A stretch of 64,000 nucleotides of DNA from an uncultured Lachnospiraceae bacterium (GCA_910586705.1 CAJUJK010000003.1:124001-188000); one strand, 5' to 3'. Shown: positions 33,658 through 43,073, numbered from the stretch's first letter. Notes: a model not told the origin generated them from the sequence alone. Program-made: numbers and translations.

Positions 33658-34578
33658 TCAGTTCTTTCCCAGTTTGATCCTTGGATCAACCAGCGCGCAG
33701 ATCACATCGCTAAGCAGGTTCGCCAGAATGATAATCGCTCCGACAAATATCGTAAGCCCCATGATCACCGTATAATCCCTGTTATTGACCGAGTTTACGA
33801 ACTCCTTGCCGATACCTGGTATCGTAAATATACTCTCCACCACGAAGCTGCCCGTGATCTGAAATGCCAGCATCGGTCCGCAGACTGTGATAAACGGCAG
33901 CAGCGCGTTTTTCAATACATGCAGGAACATGACCCGTCTCTTCCCGATTCCCTTTGCTCTCGCCATCGTCACATAATCTTGATTCATCGCCTCGTCGTAG
34001 CTGGAGTGGATCAGCCTCGATATCTCTGCGATCGGGTAGACCGCCAGTGCCGTGATCGGCAGGATATAACTCTTAAAGGAACCGTCAAACAGGACCGGCA
34101 GGATCTTCAGCTTCGCGCCGAAGATGAGCATCAGCGCGATTGCGAGCACGAATCCCGGAATACTGATAAACACCGTGGAGGCTGTCAGTATCCAGCCCTT
34201 TACCGCCTCCGACTTTGTGACCGACATCCATACGCCGATGACGATTCCAACCACAATGGCGATGCCAAAGGAGATCAGTCCCAGCTGCAGCGTGATGGGG
34301 AAACCGTCCCTGATCAGATCATTCACGTTCACGTTGCTCTTTTTGTAGGAAATGCCGAGGCTCCCGTGCAGAAGTTCCTTTAAATAGAGCACATACTGCT
34401 CTTCCACCGGCTTGTCGAGCCCGTAATGCTCTTCCAGAGAAGCAAGCATGGCTGGTGAGATATTATCCGTCTCAAACGGGCTGCCCGGCATCAGTCTTGT
34501 CAAAAAGAACGTGATCGTCACGAGAAAAAACAAGGTTACAATTCCCATTGCCAGTCTTTTACATATATATTTGATCAT
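33658..34578 (-). CDS. Oligopeptide ABC transporter permease (OppB-like)
   Basis: A 306-residue permease with six helices. It starts with the family stretch IKYICKRLAMGIVTLFFLVT and has TRLMPGSPFE. The coupling loop YDEAMNQDYVTMARAKGIGK and the VESIFTIPGIGKEFVNSVNNRDYTVIMG ending are typical of OppB. TGGAGGTG precedes ATG 34578, 13 bases after the MATE gene. It starts the oligopeptide importer part of the operon. Confidence 0.95.
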   Translation of the reverse strand: MIKYICKRLAMGIVTLFFLVTITFFLTRLMPGSPFETDNISPAMLASLEEHYGLDKPVEEQYVLYLKELLHGSLGISYKKSNVNVNDLIRDGFPITLQLGLISFGIAIVVGIVIGVWMSVTKSEAVKGWILTASTVFISIPGFVLAIALMLIFGAKLKILPVLFDGSFKSYILPITALAVYPIAEISRLIHSSYDEAMNQDYVTMARAKGIGKRRVMFLHVLKNALLPFITVCGPMLAFQITGSFVVESIFTIPGIGKEFVNSVNNRDYTVIMGLTIFVGAIIILANLLSDVICALVDPRIKLGKN

Positions 34579-34591
34579 GTCGCACCTCCAA

Positions 34592-36016
34592 TCAAAAAAG
34601 ACAGCCGGCTTCCTTTTCAGCGCCCTTGCTGTCTTTTTGTTCCAATTTATTCAGATCATGTATGCCGCTCCAGTAAATGACGGAGACGACGATCAGCGAG
34701 AGGGCGTCCGAAACGCTCGTGCTGATCAGCACCCCGTCCAATCCCAGAATACCCGGCAGAAGCAGCAGCGCCGGTATCAGGAACAGACCGTTGCGGCTTA
34801 TGGAAATGAAAATGGCTCTCTTTGGTTTCCCGATCGCCGAGTAATACATGGAGGAAAGTGTCTGGAAACCCAGTCCGAAGATAAACAGCTTTCCCATCCG
34901 CATTGCCCTTGCGCCGTAGGCGATCAGTTCCGGGACATCTGTACTGAATATCCGAAACAACGTCTCCGGCACCGCCATCATAAGCGTCCACAAGACAGTT
35001 GAGACCACCGTCGCTATCGCCTGACCGGTCAGCGTAGCCTCCTTTGCTCTGCCGTACTGTTTCAGTCCGTAGTTGTAACTAATAATAGTAGAGATGGCGC
35101 TGTTCATTCCCATAATGAACATGGCTGCAAAGTTTTCGACCGTGTGGATCACGGAGACTGCTGAGATCGCCATATCGCCACCCCCTCTGCCAATCTCCAT
35201 GTTCGCGTATCTCATGAGCGAGTGGTTTACGAGGGTGTTGTTGCAAAAGCTGAGCCCTTGGAATACCGCCGGCGCAAGCCCCAGAGAGATCACCTTACCT
35301 ATCAGTCCCACATCGAGGACCGCCAATCCCTTCCACCTGAGCACGCCCTTATGACAACAGTGATATTGGAGACTCAGTCCGCAGCTCACGATCTGGCTTA
35401 TGACCGTGGCTGCCGCCGCTCCTTCCACGCCCCAGTGAAAACCCATCATAAAGATTGCATCCATACAGACGTTGATCCCCGCTCCCGCCATCGTAACGAT
35501 CATCGCGTATCTGGTGTTTCCCTCTGCCCTGATGCAGGCAGCCATCGCCAGATTCGGTATGCCAAACAGCTGCCCGACCGCAATGATCCTCAGGTACTTT
35601 ACTGCCATTTCATAAAGCGCCGAGCTCTCATCCGCCCCGCAGATCTCTATGAGAGGCTCTGCAAAAAAGAAAAACACCGACGAGATGACCACCGCCACAA
35701 ACAGCGAAAACAGAATGATGTTCGTAAACGCCTTATCGGCTTTTTCTTTTTCCTGTCTTCCGAGCGAGAGGGAAACCAGAGCTCCCCCTCCTATGCTCAT
35801 CAAAACGGTAAACGCCGCGATTATATTATTCAGAGGGAACATCACACCGACTGCGCCGAGCGCCGTGCCGCCAACTATCCTCCCCACGAAGATCCTGTCC
35901 ACTATATTATAGAGGGCATTGACTATGTTTCCACAGACAGCCGGAACCGACATGGCCAGAATCAACGGCAGAAGCTTCGCCGTTCCCATATTTTGGACTC
36001 GCTCTTCCGCGTTCAT
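34592..36016 (-). CDS. MATE family efflux transporter
   Basis: A 474-residue transporter with 12 predicted helices, exporting small molecules in exchange for H+ or Na+. Near the N-terminus it has the motif LAMSVPAVCGNIVNALYNIVDRIFVG, and the middle carries RAEGNTRYAMIVTMAGAGINVCMDAIFM. It is first in the operon that continues with the peptide importer, aminotransferase and Amt-GlnK fusion. AGGGGTG precedes ATG 36016. Placement with peptide and hydroxyacid genes suggests it exports a product of that pathway, but this is inference. The promoter overlaps a palindromic operator. Confidence 0.93.
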   Translation of the reverse strand: MNAEERVQNMGTAKLLPLILAMSVPAVCGNIVNALYNIVDRIFVGRIVGGTALGAVGVMFPLNNIIAAFTVLMSIGGGALVSLSLGRQEKEKADKAFTNIILFSLFVAVVISSVFFFFAEPLIEICGADESSALYEMAVKYLRIIAVGQLFGIPNLAMAACIRAEGNTRYAMIVTMAGAGINVCMDAIFMMGFHWGVEGAAAATVISQIVSCGLSLQYHCCHKGVLRWKGLAVLDVGLIGKVISLGLAPAVFQGLSFCNNTLVNHSLMRYANMEIGRGGGDMAISAVSVIHTVENFAAMFIMGMNSAISTIISYNYGLKQYGRAKEATLTGQAIATVVSTVLWTLMMAVPETLFRIFSTDVPELIAYGARAMRMGKLFIFGLGFQTLSSMYYSAIGKPKRAIFISISRNGLFLIPALLLLPGILGLDGVLISTSVSDALSLIVVSVIYWSGIHDLNKLEQKDSKGAEKEAGCLF

Positions 36017-36049
36017 TTTTTCTTCACCCCTCTCTGTAACTTCATTGCA

Positions 36050-36078
36050 ATTATACGCGTATAAATTTTGACTGTCAA
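36050..36078 (-). promoter_or_regulatory. Promoter of the MATE-opp-aminotransferase-Amt operon with TetR-type operator
   Basis: TTGACA (minus, 36078-36073), 17 bases, TATAAT (36055-36050). The palindrome TTATACGCGTATAA (36051-36064) covers most of the -10 element, so a bound repressor would block initiation. Confidence 0.82.
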
Positions 36079-36154
36079 CAAGGCTAGTTGCAATTTCTTG
36101 TATTTTGTCACTTATTATCTAATTTTAGCTGTTTTTCCAATTATTTTGGTGAAT

Positions 36155-36168
36155 TTATACATGTATCA
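36155..36168. promoter_or_regulatory. Degenerate third operator-like site
   Basis: TTATACATGTATCA resembles the two TTATACGCGTATAA palindromes but has AT in the centre and one altered end base. It lies between the two divergent promoters and may be an auxiliary site. Confidence 0.45.
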
Positions 36169-36184
36169 ATACATACAACAGCTC

Positions 36185-36213
36185 TTGACATTTATACGCG
36201 TATAATTTATACT
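36185..36213 (+). promoter_or_regulatory. Promoter of the hydroxyacid dehydrogenase-TetR operon with operator in the spacer
   Basis: TTGACA (36185-36190), 17 bases, TATACT (36208-36213). The spacer contains TTATACGCGTATAA (36192-36205), identical to the site in the opposite promoter. The pair gives co-regulation of both arms. Confidence 0.85.
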
Positions 36214-36252
36214 TGCAATCATTAAAAATATAACTACAGGAGGTAAACAGAG

Positions 36253-37266
36253 ATGAAAGTAAATGTTCTTTTGGGAAAACCTACCAGTACAGATATCACC
36301 ACGGAAGACATGCTCGAACAATGGGCACTTCTCGATACGATCCCCGGTGTGGAATATGAAATAAAGAAAGTACAAGGATTTCCTGAGGCGGAAGAATTTA
36401 ACGCCCTGATCGACAAAGACTGCGACGCGGTTTTAGGATGCTGGATTACAAAAAAGCTGGTCAACGAATATTTCTTTGAGACACACCCGAATTGCAAATA
36501 TATCGCAGGCGGCGCCCACGGCTATGAGCAGCTCGACTGGGAAATGACGAGACGCTACGGCGTAACGATCACCAACACGGCATACGGCGACAGCACCATT
36601 GCGGAATTCGCCTTCGCGCTCCTCATGGATATCTGTCACAAGGTAAGCCTCCACAATGACTATATCAAAAAGACCGACTGGCTCCAGCCCGATCCGCCTA
36701 AATACATGTACTCCCTGACAAAACAGCTGGAACTTTGCGGCATGACGCTGGGCATATTCGGTCTCGGCAAAATCGGTTACCACGCCGCCCTCATAGGCCG
36801 CGGCTACGGTATGAAGATCATATCCTACAGCCGCCACAAAAAGGAAGGACCAGAATACGACTTTATTGAGCAGGTGTCCTTTGACGAGCTGCTCGCCCGC
36901 TCCGACGTCCTGACCCTCCACGCCCCCTTAAACCCGTCAACCGAGAAAATCATAGACAAAAACGCCTTTTCAAAAATGAAGGATAATGTTATCCTTATTA
37001 ATACAGCAAGAGGCAGGCTTGTCGATGAGGCGGCTCTGATCGAGGCGCTTAAGAGCGGCAAGGTGTACGCCGCCGGTCTCGACACGATGGTAGAAGAACC
37101 GCCCACGAAGCCGAATGAGCTCCTTACCCTCGACAACACGACCATAACCGGTCACATCGCATGGCTCCCCAAAACCTCAAGGCTCCGTCAGGCGTCTCTT
37201 GCCGTGGAAAATTACAGAAAATATCTGGAAGGTCATCCGGTGAGCGTTATCAATGGCATAAGCTGA
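36253..37266 (+). CDS. D-isomer specific 2-hydroxyacid dehydrogenase
   Basis: A 337-residue NAD(P)-dependent dehydrogenase that reduces 2-oxo acids to D-2-hydroxy acids, or the reverse. The nucleotide fold is GIFGLGKIGYHAALIGRGYG. The catalytic Arg is in INTARGRLVDEAAL, the Glu is near DTMVEEPP, and the His is in TGHIAW. The exact substrate is open; lactate-like, aromatic lactate or hydroxyisocaproate acids are all possible. AGGAGG lies nine bases before ATG 36253. It is the first gene of the arm opposite the peptide importer, with the aminotransferase in that operon providing 2-oxo acids. The TetR gene follows with an 17-base gap. Confidence 0.92.
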   Translation: MKVNVLLGKPTSTDITTEDMLEQWALLDTIPGVEYEIKKVQGFPEAEEFNALIDKDCDAVLGCWITKKLVNEYFFETHPNCKYIAGGAHGYEQLDWEMTRRYGVTITNTAYGDSTIAEFAFALLMDICHKVSLHNDYIKKTDWLQPDPPKYMYSLTKQLELCGMTLGIFGLGKIGYHAALIGRGYGMKIISYSRHKKEGPEYDFIEQVSFDELLARSDVLTLHAPLNPSTEKIIDKNAFSKMKDNVILINTARGRLVDEAALIEALKSGKVYAAGLDTMVEEPPTKPNELLTLDNTTITGHIAWLPKTSRLRQASLAVENYRKYLEGHPVSVINGIS

Positions 37267-37283
37267 TCCCAGAGGTGAAAAGC

Positions 37284-37937
37284 ATGGCAAATACGGCAAA
37301 GGGCGAAGAAACAAAAAAGAGAATCATAATGAGCGCGCGATCCCTTTTCTTTGAACATGGATATGCACAGACCAGTCTTCGCCAGATCTCCGAGAAAGCA
37401 GGCACCAATATCGGTCTTATGAACTACTATTTTGAGAGTAAGGCCGGTATTGCCATGCTTATATATACCGACTTGCGCGCATCCTTTGACGAGCTGCTCG
37501 CAAAATACGAACCCGACCTGAGCCGCGATGAATTTTTTCTCCTTTCCAGCGCCATCGAGCTGTATCTTGCGCTGGAATGCCAGCCATTCCGCGTCTTTTA
37601 TACAGCCCTCTCCGCGGAACCCGTTTTTCAAAAAAATATCAGCCAGATCATCATGTCCATCGTAGAAAGACATGACGACGCCCATCAGGATAAAAATCTC
37701 GCCAAGCTGAACTGCATGGGCATCATGGCAATCAAACCCGCACTCATCGGCCGGTCATGCGCTGAGGGGTTTGATATCCCACACAAAACCATCATCGAAT
37801 ACTACATGAAAATGCAGCTCCAGATGCTGGGACTCGATCAGGACCGCTCGGATGCCTACATGCGCCTTATGGAGAAATACTACTTCCATCTCGCGCCGGG
37901 TTTCACGCCTGTCATGACCCCGCTGTACGGCGTCTGA
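37284..37937 (+). CDS. TetR family transcriptional regulator
   Basis: A 217-residue repressor. The N-terminal HTH (about residues 10-55) reads TKKRIIMSARSLFFEHGYAQ, TSLRQISEKAGTNIGLMNYYF. The remaining part is a ligand-binding helical domain. GAGGTGAAAAGC precedes ATG 37284. It is probably the regulator that binds the ATTTATACGCGTATAAT-type palindromes in both divergent promoters (36051-36064 and 36192-36205). Its ligand may be an amino or hydroxy acid or a peptide. A hairpin terminator follows the gene. Confidence 0.9.
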   Translation: MANTAKGEETKKRIIMSARSLFFEHGYAQTSLRQISEKAGTNIGLMNYYFESKAGIAMLIYTDLRASFDELLAKYEPDLSRDEFFLLSSAIELYLALECQPFRVFYTALSAEPVFQKNISQIIMSIVERHDDAHQDKNLAKLNCMGIMAIKPALIGRSCAEGFDIPHKTIIEYYMKMQLQMLGLDQDRSDAYMRLMEKYYFHLAPGFTPVMTPLYGV

Positions 37938-37958
37938 CTCCGCTTATGCGCAAAAAGA

Positions 37959-37987
37959 ACCCTGCGGCCGCAAACCCTCCGCAGGGT
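37959..37987 (-). terminator. Hairpin terminator between the TetR and GH31 genes
   Basis: ACCCTGCGG (37959-37967) pairs with CCGCAGGGT (37979-37987). On the minus strand it is followed by TCTTTTTG, giving a good terminator for the GH31 operon. It also lies just past the plus-strand TetR stop. Confidence 0.75.
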
Positions 37988-38004
37988 CCCTACGATTCCT
38001 ATGC

Positions 38005-39984
38005 TTATTTTTTCCGCACAAACACCGGGATCACGTCAAGCGGCGCATCCGCCACCACCCGCTGTCCGCCTGTGTACTCTTTCCCGGTAGCGAACTCCAC
38101 CCAGTTGTCGCCCTCGGGCAGATAGACGCTTCGCTTCGTCTGTCCCGCATAGAGTACCGGCGCCACCAGCACATCGGGACCGTACATGTACTCATCCTCC
38201 ACATCCCAGCAGGCGCTGTCCTGCGGGTACATATAGAAGAGCGTCCTCATCACCGGCGTGCCCTTCTCATGCGCCTCCTTCATCAGCTTTCTCGTGTAGG
38301 GGCGCATCCGCTCTCTGTATTCCATATACTTCTTACAGATCTCATACACCTTTTCCCCGTAGCTCCACACCTCGTTGGCGGCGCCGGAACAGCAGGACGC
38401 GCCTCCCGTCTTGCCGTACTGGGGCTGTCTCGGTTCCCTGTCGCCGTGCAGGCGCATCACCGGGCAGAACGTTCCCCATGCAAACCATCTGGCGAAAAGT
38501 TCCCTGAACGCCGGATCATCCGGGTTTCCGCCGTGGAAACCGCCGATATCGGTGGTCCACCACGGAATCCCCGCAAGCCCCATATTCAACCCTGCCGCAA
38601 GCTGGTTGCGCATACTCTCAAAACTGGACGCAATGTCCCCCGACCAGACAAGGGCGCCGTATATCTGGCTGCCCGCCCACGCACAGCGCAGGAGGTTTAC
38701 GATATTTGTCTGTCCTTCCCGCTCCATGCCCTCATAGAACGTTCTGGCATACTCCACAGGATAGATGTTGCCGATCTGCAAATTGGTGCCTCTGTGATAA
38801 CGGTAGTTGTCAAAGTCGTATGCCATGTACTCCGGCTCCGCCTCATCCAGCCAGAACACCCTGATGCCCAGATCATAATAGTTTCCCTTTGCCTTATCCC
38901 ACAGATACGCCCTCGCCTCCGGGTTGGTGGCGTCGTAATGGATCGTCGCTCCCTGAAAATCCAGTCCCACACGGACGCCTCTCTCCGTGCGGATCAGATA
39001 GCCTTTTTCCAGCATCTCCTCATAGTTCTCACAGGTCTTGTCCACCGTGGGCCAGATGGAAACCATCAGCTCGATGCCCATCTCCTTTAGCTCCTGCACC
39101 ATAGCCGCCGGGTCCGGCCAGTACACCGGGTCAAACTTCCACTCCCCCTGTTTCGGCCAGTGGAAAAAGTCAATGACAATCACGTCGATGGGCAGATTTC
39201 TGCGCTTGTACTCCCTCGCCACGGAAAGCAGTTCCTCCTGCGTCTGGTAGCGGAGTTTGCATTGCCAGAAACCAAGCCCGTACTCCGGCATCATGGGAAC
39301 GGTCCCCGTCACAGCCGCATAGGCTTCCTCTATCTCCGCAGGCGTATCGCCCGCCGTCACCCAATAATCCAACGCCTTGGTGGAATACGCCTCAAAACTC
39401 ATAATATTTTTGCCGAACACCGCGCGCCCCACACCGGGATTGTTCCAGAGGAAACCGTAACCGAGGGAGGAGAGCGCAAAGGGCACGCTCGCCTGCGAAT
39501 TGCGGTGCGCCAGCTCCAGATCCAGCCCTTTCAAATCCAGATACGGCTGCTGGTACTGCCCCATGCCATAAATCTTCTCATGCTTATCCACCGATTCAAA
39601 CCGCATGGTCAGGTGGTAATCCCCGCCCTGAATGGGCTTAAACTCCCGCGCCTCCACCTCGACCGCGCTGCACTTGGCGTCCAGCAGATCGCGCCGGTTC
39701 CTGCAATACTCTTCCAGAAGCAGCCGTCCGTCGGCATGATAAATCATAATCTTTCCAAGCCTTGTAATCTCCGCCCGGATCTTCCCGTTGACAATCCTCG
39801 CGCCCTGTCCCGTAAAGGTGATGTCCGCATCCGTCTTACCCTTACAGCTTAACGCCCAGTCCTCCTCCGGCATCCGCCCCTCTTTCGTGGCGCGCACCCG
39901 CAGCGCGTTCGGCCCCCACGGCTCGATCCACACCTCTTCCGCGTCATAGCGGTAAATCAATTTGTTCTCCCTAAGTTCCAGCAT
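38005..39984 (-). CDS. GH31 glycoside hydrolase (alpha-xylosidase/alpha-glucosidase)
   Basis: A 659-residue family 31 enzyme. It has an N-terminal galactose-mutarotase-like domain with IYGMGQYQQPYLDLKG, then the barrel. EYGLGFWQCKLRYQTQEELL and VIVIDFFHWP open the barrel, and the nucleophile Asp is in VFWLDEAEPEY. The acid/base is likely in ALVWSGDIASSFESM. WTTDIGGFHGGNP and HGDREPRQPQ are also family marks. It removes terminal alpha-linked xylose or glucose inside the cell, as there is no signal peptide. It is the last gene of the sugar importer operon, so the imported oligosaccharide is probably its substrate. AGGTAGGAAAG precedes ATG 39984. Confidence 0.93.
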   Translation of the reverse strand: MLELRENKLIYRYDAEEVWIEPWGPNALRVRATKEGRMPEEDWALSCKGKTDADITFTGQGARIVNGKIRAEITRLGKIMIYHADGRLLLEEYCRNRRDLLDAKCSAVEVEAREFKPIQGGDYHLTMRFESVDKHEKIYGMGQYQQPYLDLKGLDLELAHRNSQASVPFALSSLGYGFLWNNPGVGRAVFGKNIMSFEAYSTKALDYWVTAGDTPAEIEEAYAAVTGTVPMMPEYGLGFWQCKLRYQTQEELLSVAREYKRRNLPIDVIVIDFFHWPKQGEWKFDPVYWPDPAAMVQELKEMGIELMVSIWPTVDKTCENYEEMLEKGYLIRTERGVRVGLDFQGATIHYDATNPEARAYLWDKAKGNYYDLGIRVFWLDEAEPEYMAYDFDNYRYHRGTNLQIGNIYPVEYARTFYEGMEREGQTNIVNLLRCAWAGSQIYGALVWSGDIASSFESMRNQLAAGLNMGLAGIPWWTTDIGGFHGGNPDDPAFRELFARWFAWGTFCPVMRLHGDREPRQPQYGKTGGASCCSGAANEVWSYGEKVYEICKKYMEYRERMRPYTRKLMKEAHEKGTPVMRTLFYMYPQDSACWDVEDEYMYGPDVLVAPVLYAGQTKRSVYLPEGDNWVEFATGKEYTGGQRVVADAPLDVIPVFVRKK

Positions 39985-40007
39985 ACTTTCCTACCTTTCT
40001 TTTCGCG

Positions 40008-40859
40008 TTACCCTTTGACGGCTCCGCTTGTCATACCGCTCACAATATATTTTTGCATAAAGATAAAGATCAGTGCAACAGGAATGATTGTCACCACTGC
40101 AAAAGCCGTCAGATAGCTCCACTTCGTCCCATACTGCCCCATAAAGTTAAAGATACCCGCCGTGATCGGTCTCTTCTCCTGATCCAGAATAAAGGTCATG
40201 CCGTATGCCAGATCGCCCCACGCATACAGGAAAGAGAAGATGGCGCACACCATAACGCCGGGCTTGGCAATGGGAATCAATATCCTTACGAACGCGCTGA
40301 ACTTGTTGCAGCCGTCCAGATAAGCCGCCTCCTCCAGATCTTTGGGGATGGACGCAAAGTAGTTTTTCAGGATCAGCACCGAAAAGGGGATGCCGATGGT
40401 GGCGTCCGCCAGCACCGCCGCCACCCATGTGTTGTACACATGCATGTTTTTAAACATAATAAACATCGGCGTAAGCAGCACGGAAACCGGCAGCATCTGC
40501 GTCACCAGAAAGGAGAGCAGCAGCGCCTTTCTCGCCCTGAAGTGATACTTGGCAATCCCGTAGGAGGCGGGCACCGCCAGAAGAACCGCGATGAGCGTTG
40601 CCCCCATGGAAATCAGAAAGCTGTTTGCAAAGGAGCGGAACATATTGAAATCTCCCGTCTCCACCTGTGCCGCATAGGATTTCGTGTTCAGGATATGCGG
40701 ATAAAAGGTGGGCGGATTCCGAAATATTTCCTGCTCCGTCTTTAAGGACGTGATCAGCGCCCAATACAGCGGGAACAACAGGATACACAAAAGCACTACC
40801 GCAATGATACTAAACAGAATATTCTTTTTCTTTGACAGTCTCTTCTCTTCTCCCATCAC
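40008..40859 (-). CDS. Carbohydrate ABC transporter permease (MalG-like)
   Basis: A 283-residue inner-membrane permease with six helices. The start region ALITSLKTEQEIFRNPPTFYP is typical of the MalG/AraQ group. The coupling loop for the ATPase is EEAAYLDGCNKFSAFVRILIPIAKPG. It works with the MalF-like protein and the lipoprotein encoded upstream. Its ATP, usually from a shared MsmK/UgpC-type ATPase, is not encoded nearby. It overlaps the MalF-like gene by four bases. Confidence 0.94.
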   Translation of the reverse strand: MMGEEKRLSKKKNILFSIIAVVLLCILLFPLYWALITSLKTEQEIFRNPPTFYPHILNTKSYAAQVETGDFNMFRSFANSFLISMGATLIAVLLAVPASYGIAKYHFRARKALLLSFLVTQMLPVSVLLTPMFIMFKNMHVYNTWVAAVLADATIGIPFSVLILKNYFASIPKDLEEAAYLDGCNKFSAFVRILIPIAKPGVMVCAIFSFLYAWGDLAYGMTFILDQEKRPITAGIFNFMGQYGTKWSYLTAFAVVTIIPVALIFIFMQKYIVSGMTSGAVKG

Positions 40860-41755
40860 GCATCCTCCCCTTCCGTCGTCGCCTTGATATACAAAACACC
40901 CACAAACAACAGGATTACAAGCAGTACATTTGCCACCGCCGAGCCTTTGCTGTACTTGAACATTTCAAAGGACAGCTTGTAGGAATAGGTGGACAGCATG
41001 TGTGTGGCGTTCACCGGGCCGCCGCTGGTCATCACGTAGACCAGATCGTACACCTTGAAGGTGTAGATAAATCCGAGAATCAGCACGGACTCAATGGTCG
41101 GCTTTAAAAGCGGCAGCGTGATCTTCCAGAATGTCTGTACCTTCCCCGCGCCGTCGATGGACGCGCTCTCATACAGCTCCTTCGGAATCGTGGTAAGCCC
41201 GGTGGAAATCAGTATCATGTTAAAGGGAATGCCGATCCACACATTGGCGCAGATCAGGGCAAACATCGCCGTCCCCGGGGTGGTCAGCCACTCAATATTT
41301 TTTTCTATCAGATGCAGGCTCCTCAGCAGGAAATTGATGATCCCGATATCTGTGGCAAACAGCAGCTTGAACATCAGCGCCGTGACGGTGATCGGTATCA
41401 TCCACGGCACCAGCAGGATCCCCCGCACCGGCTTGGCAAAAGAAAACGGTTTACTGAAAAACAGCGCCAGCGCAAAACCGGCAATAAACTGGAATACCAG
41501 ACACGAAACCGTAAACCGCACGGTATTCCACAGGGAACTGGTAAAGACACTGTCCTTAAAAAGCTCCAGATAATTTTCAAACAGGATGAAATTCCTCGTT
41601 CCTTTCACCAGATTCCCCGCGTTGACATCCTGAAAACTCAAGATGATATTGTGGACAATCGGATATCCCACAAAGACAAGCATATAGAGAAAAGCCGGAA
41701 GGACAAACAACATGCCCACATTTTCATAGCGGAAAAATTTTTTCAATCTTGCCAT
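40856..41755 (-). CDS. Carbohydrate ABC transporter permease (MalF-like)
   Basis: A 299-residue permease with six helices. VGYPIVHNIILSFQDVNAG and the coupling loop LYESASIDGAGKVQTFWKITLPLLKP are family marks. It forms the channel with the MalG-like protein. GGAGG lies seven bases before ATG 41755. The gap to the sugar-binding protein gene is 19 bases. Confidence 0.95.
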   Translation of the reverse strand: MARLKKFFRYENVGMLFVLPAFLYMLVFVGYPIVHNIILSFQDVNAGNLVKGTRNFILFENYLELFKDSVFTSSLWNTVRFTVSCLVFQFIAGFALALFFSKPFSFAKPVRGILLVPWMIPITVTALMFKLLFATDIGIINFLLRSLHLIEKNIEWLTTPGTAMFALICANVWIGIPFNMILISTGLTTIPKELYESASIDGAGKVQTFWKITLPLLKPTIESVLILGFIYTFKVYDLVYVMTSGGPVNATHMLSTYSYKLSFEMFKYSKGSAVANVLLVILLFVGVLYIKATTEGEDA

Positions 41756-41774
41756 GAGAATACCTCCGTATCCC

Positions 41775-43073
41775 TTATTTTATGATACTGTCGATCGTTG
41801 CCTGCGCCTGCGCCGCCGCCTCTTCCGGCGTCGCGGTTCCCGTGATCACCTGATTGAATGCCAGAGAGAGGGCGTCTGATACGCTGGGCCACTCGGCAAG
41901 CGGGCCTCTGGGCATCGCGTAATTTAACTCCTCCACAAAAGGATAGTACGGGGAATCCTGCGCGAACTGGCTTTCCGCAATGGTCTTGTCCGCCGAGATA
42001 TAACCGAACTGGTTCATCATAAATTTCACTTTCTCCTCGCTTGTCGCAAAGGTGAGGAAATCCAGCGCGCCGTCCACGTTCCCGCCGTTTACTACCGCAT
42101 AGTTCTCACCGCCGAGCACGGACGCGTACTCCTGATCTTTCGGAATCAGCGTCACCTTCCAGTTCAAGTCGGGCGCCTCAGACTGCATGGTCGGAATCTG
42201 CCACGGGCCGTTCACCATCATCGCCACGTTGCCTGCGATAAACTGGTTCATCACGTCGCCCTGTGTCCAGTTGATGCACTCCTTGCTCATCACGCCCTCA
42301 TTGATCAGATTCTGGATATATGTCAAGGCACGGATGCCGTTTTCGTTGTTGATATCGTAGGAGGTTGCCCCAGTGGACCAGAGCCATGGAGCGAAGTTGA
42401 ACGTCCCCTCCTCGTTCTGTACGCTGCAGAACGCAAGCCCGCTCACCGAGTCCGTGGTCAGCGCCTTCGCCGTCTCCACAAGCTCATCCCATGTGGTGGG
42501 AACGCTGCTGCCCGCCGCGGTCAGCATATCCTCGTTGTAGTACAGCGCCAGACAGTTGGCTCCAAAAGGCACACCGTAAAGTTTCCCGTCCACCGTACAG
42601 GAATTTACGGTTCCTTCATAGTAATTACTCACGTCAAACCTGCCCGTCAGATCCTCAAAAATGCCCATATCCACATAGGACGCGTGGTCCGGCGAATCCA
42701 GAATCGCGATGTCGGGAAGCTCATCCGCCGATGCGCCGATGGAAAGCTGCTTCTTAAAGTCCGCAAAGGGCACATATTTCGCAGTCACTTCATACTGTGC
42801 CTGCGATCCGTTGTACTCCTGAATGAGCTGATCCAATGTCACCTGATGCCCCTCGTTCTCCCAGTAGTACCAGATGGTAACCGCCTGCGCCTCGCCGGAA
42901 GAAGCACTCTCCTGCCCGCTCTCCTCCTTTGCGTCATCCTTCGCAGGCTGGGCGTCCTTTGCCGGAGCTTTGTCCGCGGGCGCACTCTCACCGCCTTTTG
43001 CCCCGCATCCCGACAGGATGCCTGCCGTCATCGCAAGCGCCGTAAGTAATGCCGTCAATTTTCTCTTTTTCAT
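41775..43073 (-). CDS. Carbohydrate ABC transporter substrate-binding lipoprotein
   Basis: A 432-residue lipoprotein. Signal peptide MKKRKLTALLTALAMTAGIL ends at lipobox LSGCGAK, then an Ala/Lys/Asp-rich linker. VTIWYYWENEGHQVTLDQL opens the binding fold, followed by PDIAILDSPDHASYVDMGIFEDL, YNEDMLTAAGSSVPTTWDELVE, and GNVAMMVNGPWQIP. It captures a sugar for the two permeases downstream. The start at 43073 has GGAGG five bases away. A promoter (TTGATG-16-TATGAT, 43121-43148) lies upstream. Confidence 0.95.
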   Translation of the reverse strand: MKKRKLTALLTALAMTAGILSGCGAKGGESAPADKAPAKDAQPAKDDAKEESGQESASSGEAQAVTIWYYWENEGHQVTLDQLIQEYNGSQAQYEVTAKYVPFADFKKQLSIGASADELPDIAILDSPDHASYVDMGIFEDLTGRFDVSNYYEGTVNSCTVDGKLYGVPFGANCLALYYNEDMLTAAGSSVPTTWDELVETAKALTTDSVSGLAFCSVQNEEGTFNFAPWLWSTGATSYDINNENGIRALTYIQNLINEGVMSKECINWTQGDVMNQFIAGNVAMMVNGPWQIPTMQSEAPDLNWKVTLIPKDQEYASVLGGENYAVVNGGNVDGALDFLTFATSEEKVKFMMNQFGYISADKTIAESQFAQDSPYYPFVEELNYAMPRGPLAEWPSVSDALSLAFNQVITGTATPEEAAAQAQATIDSIIK

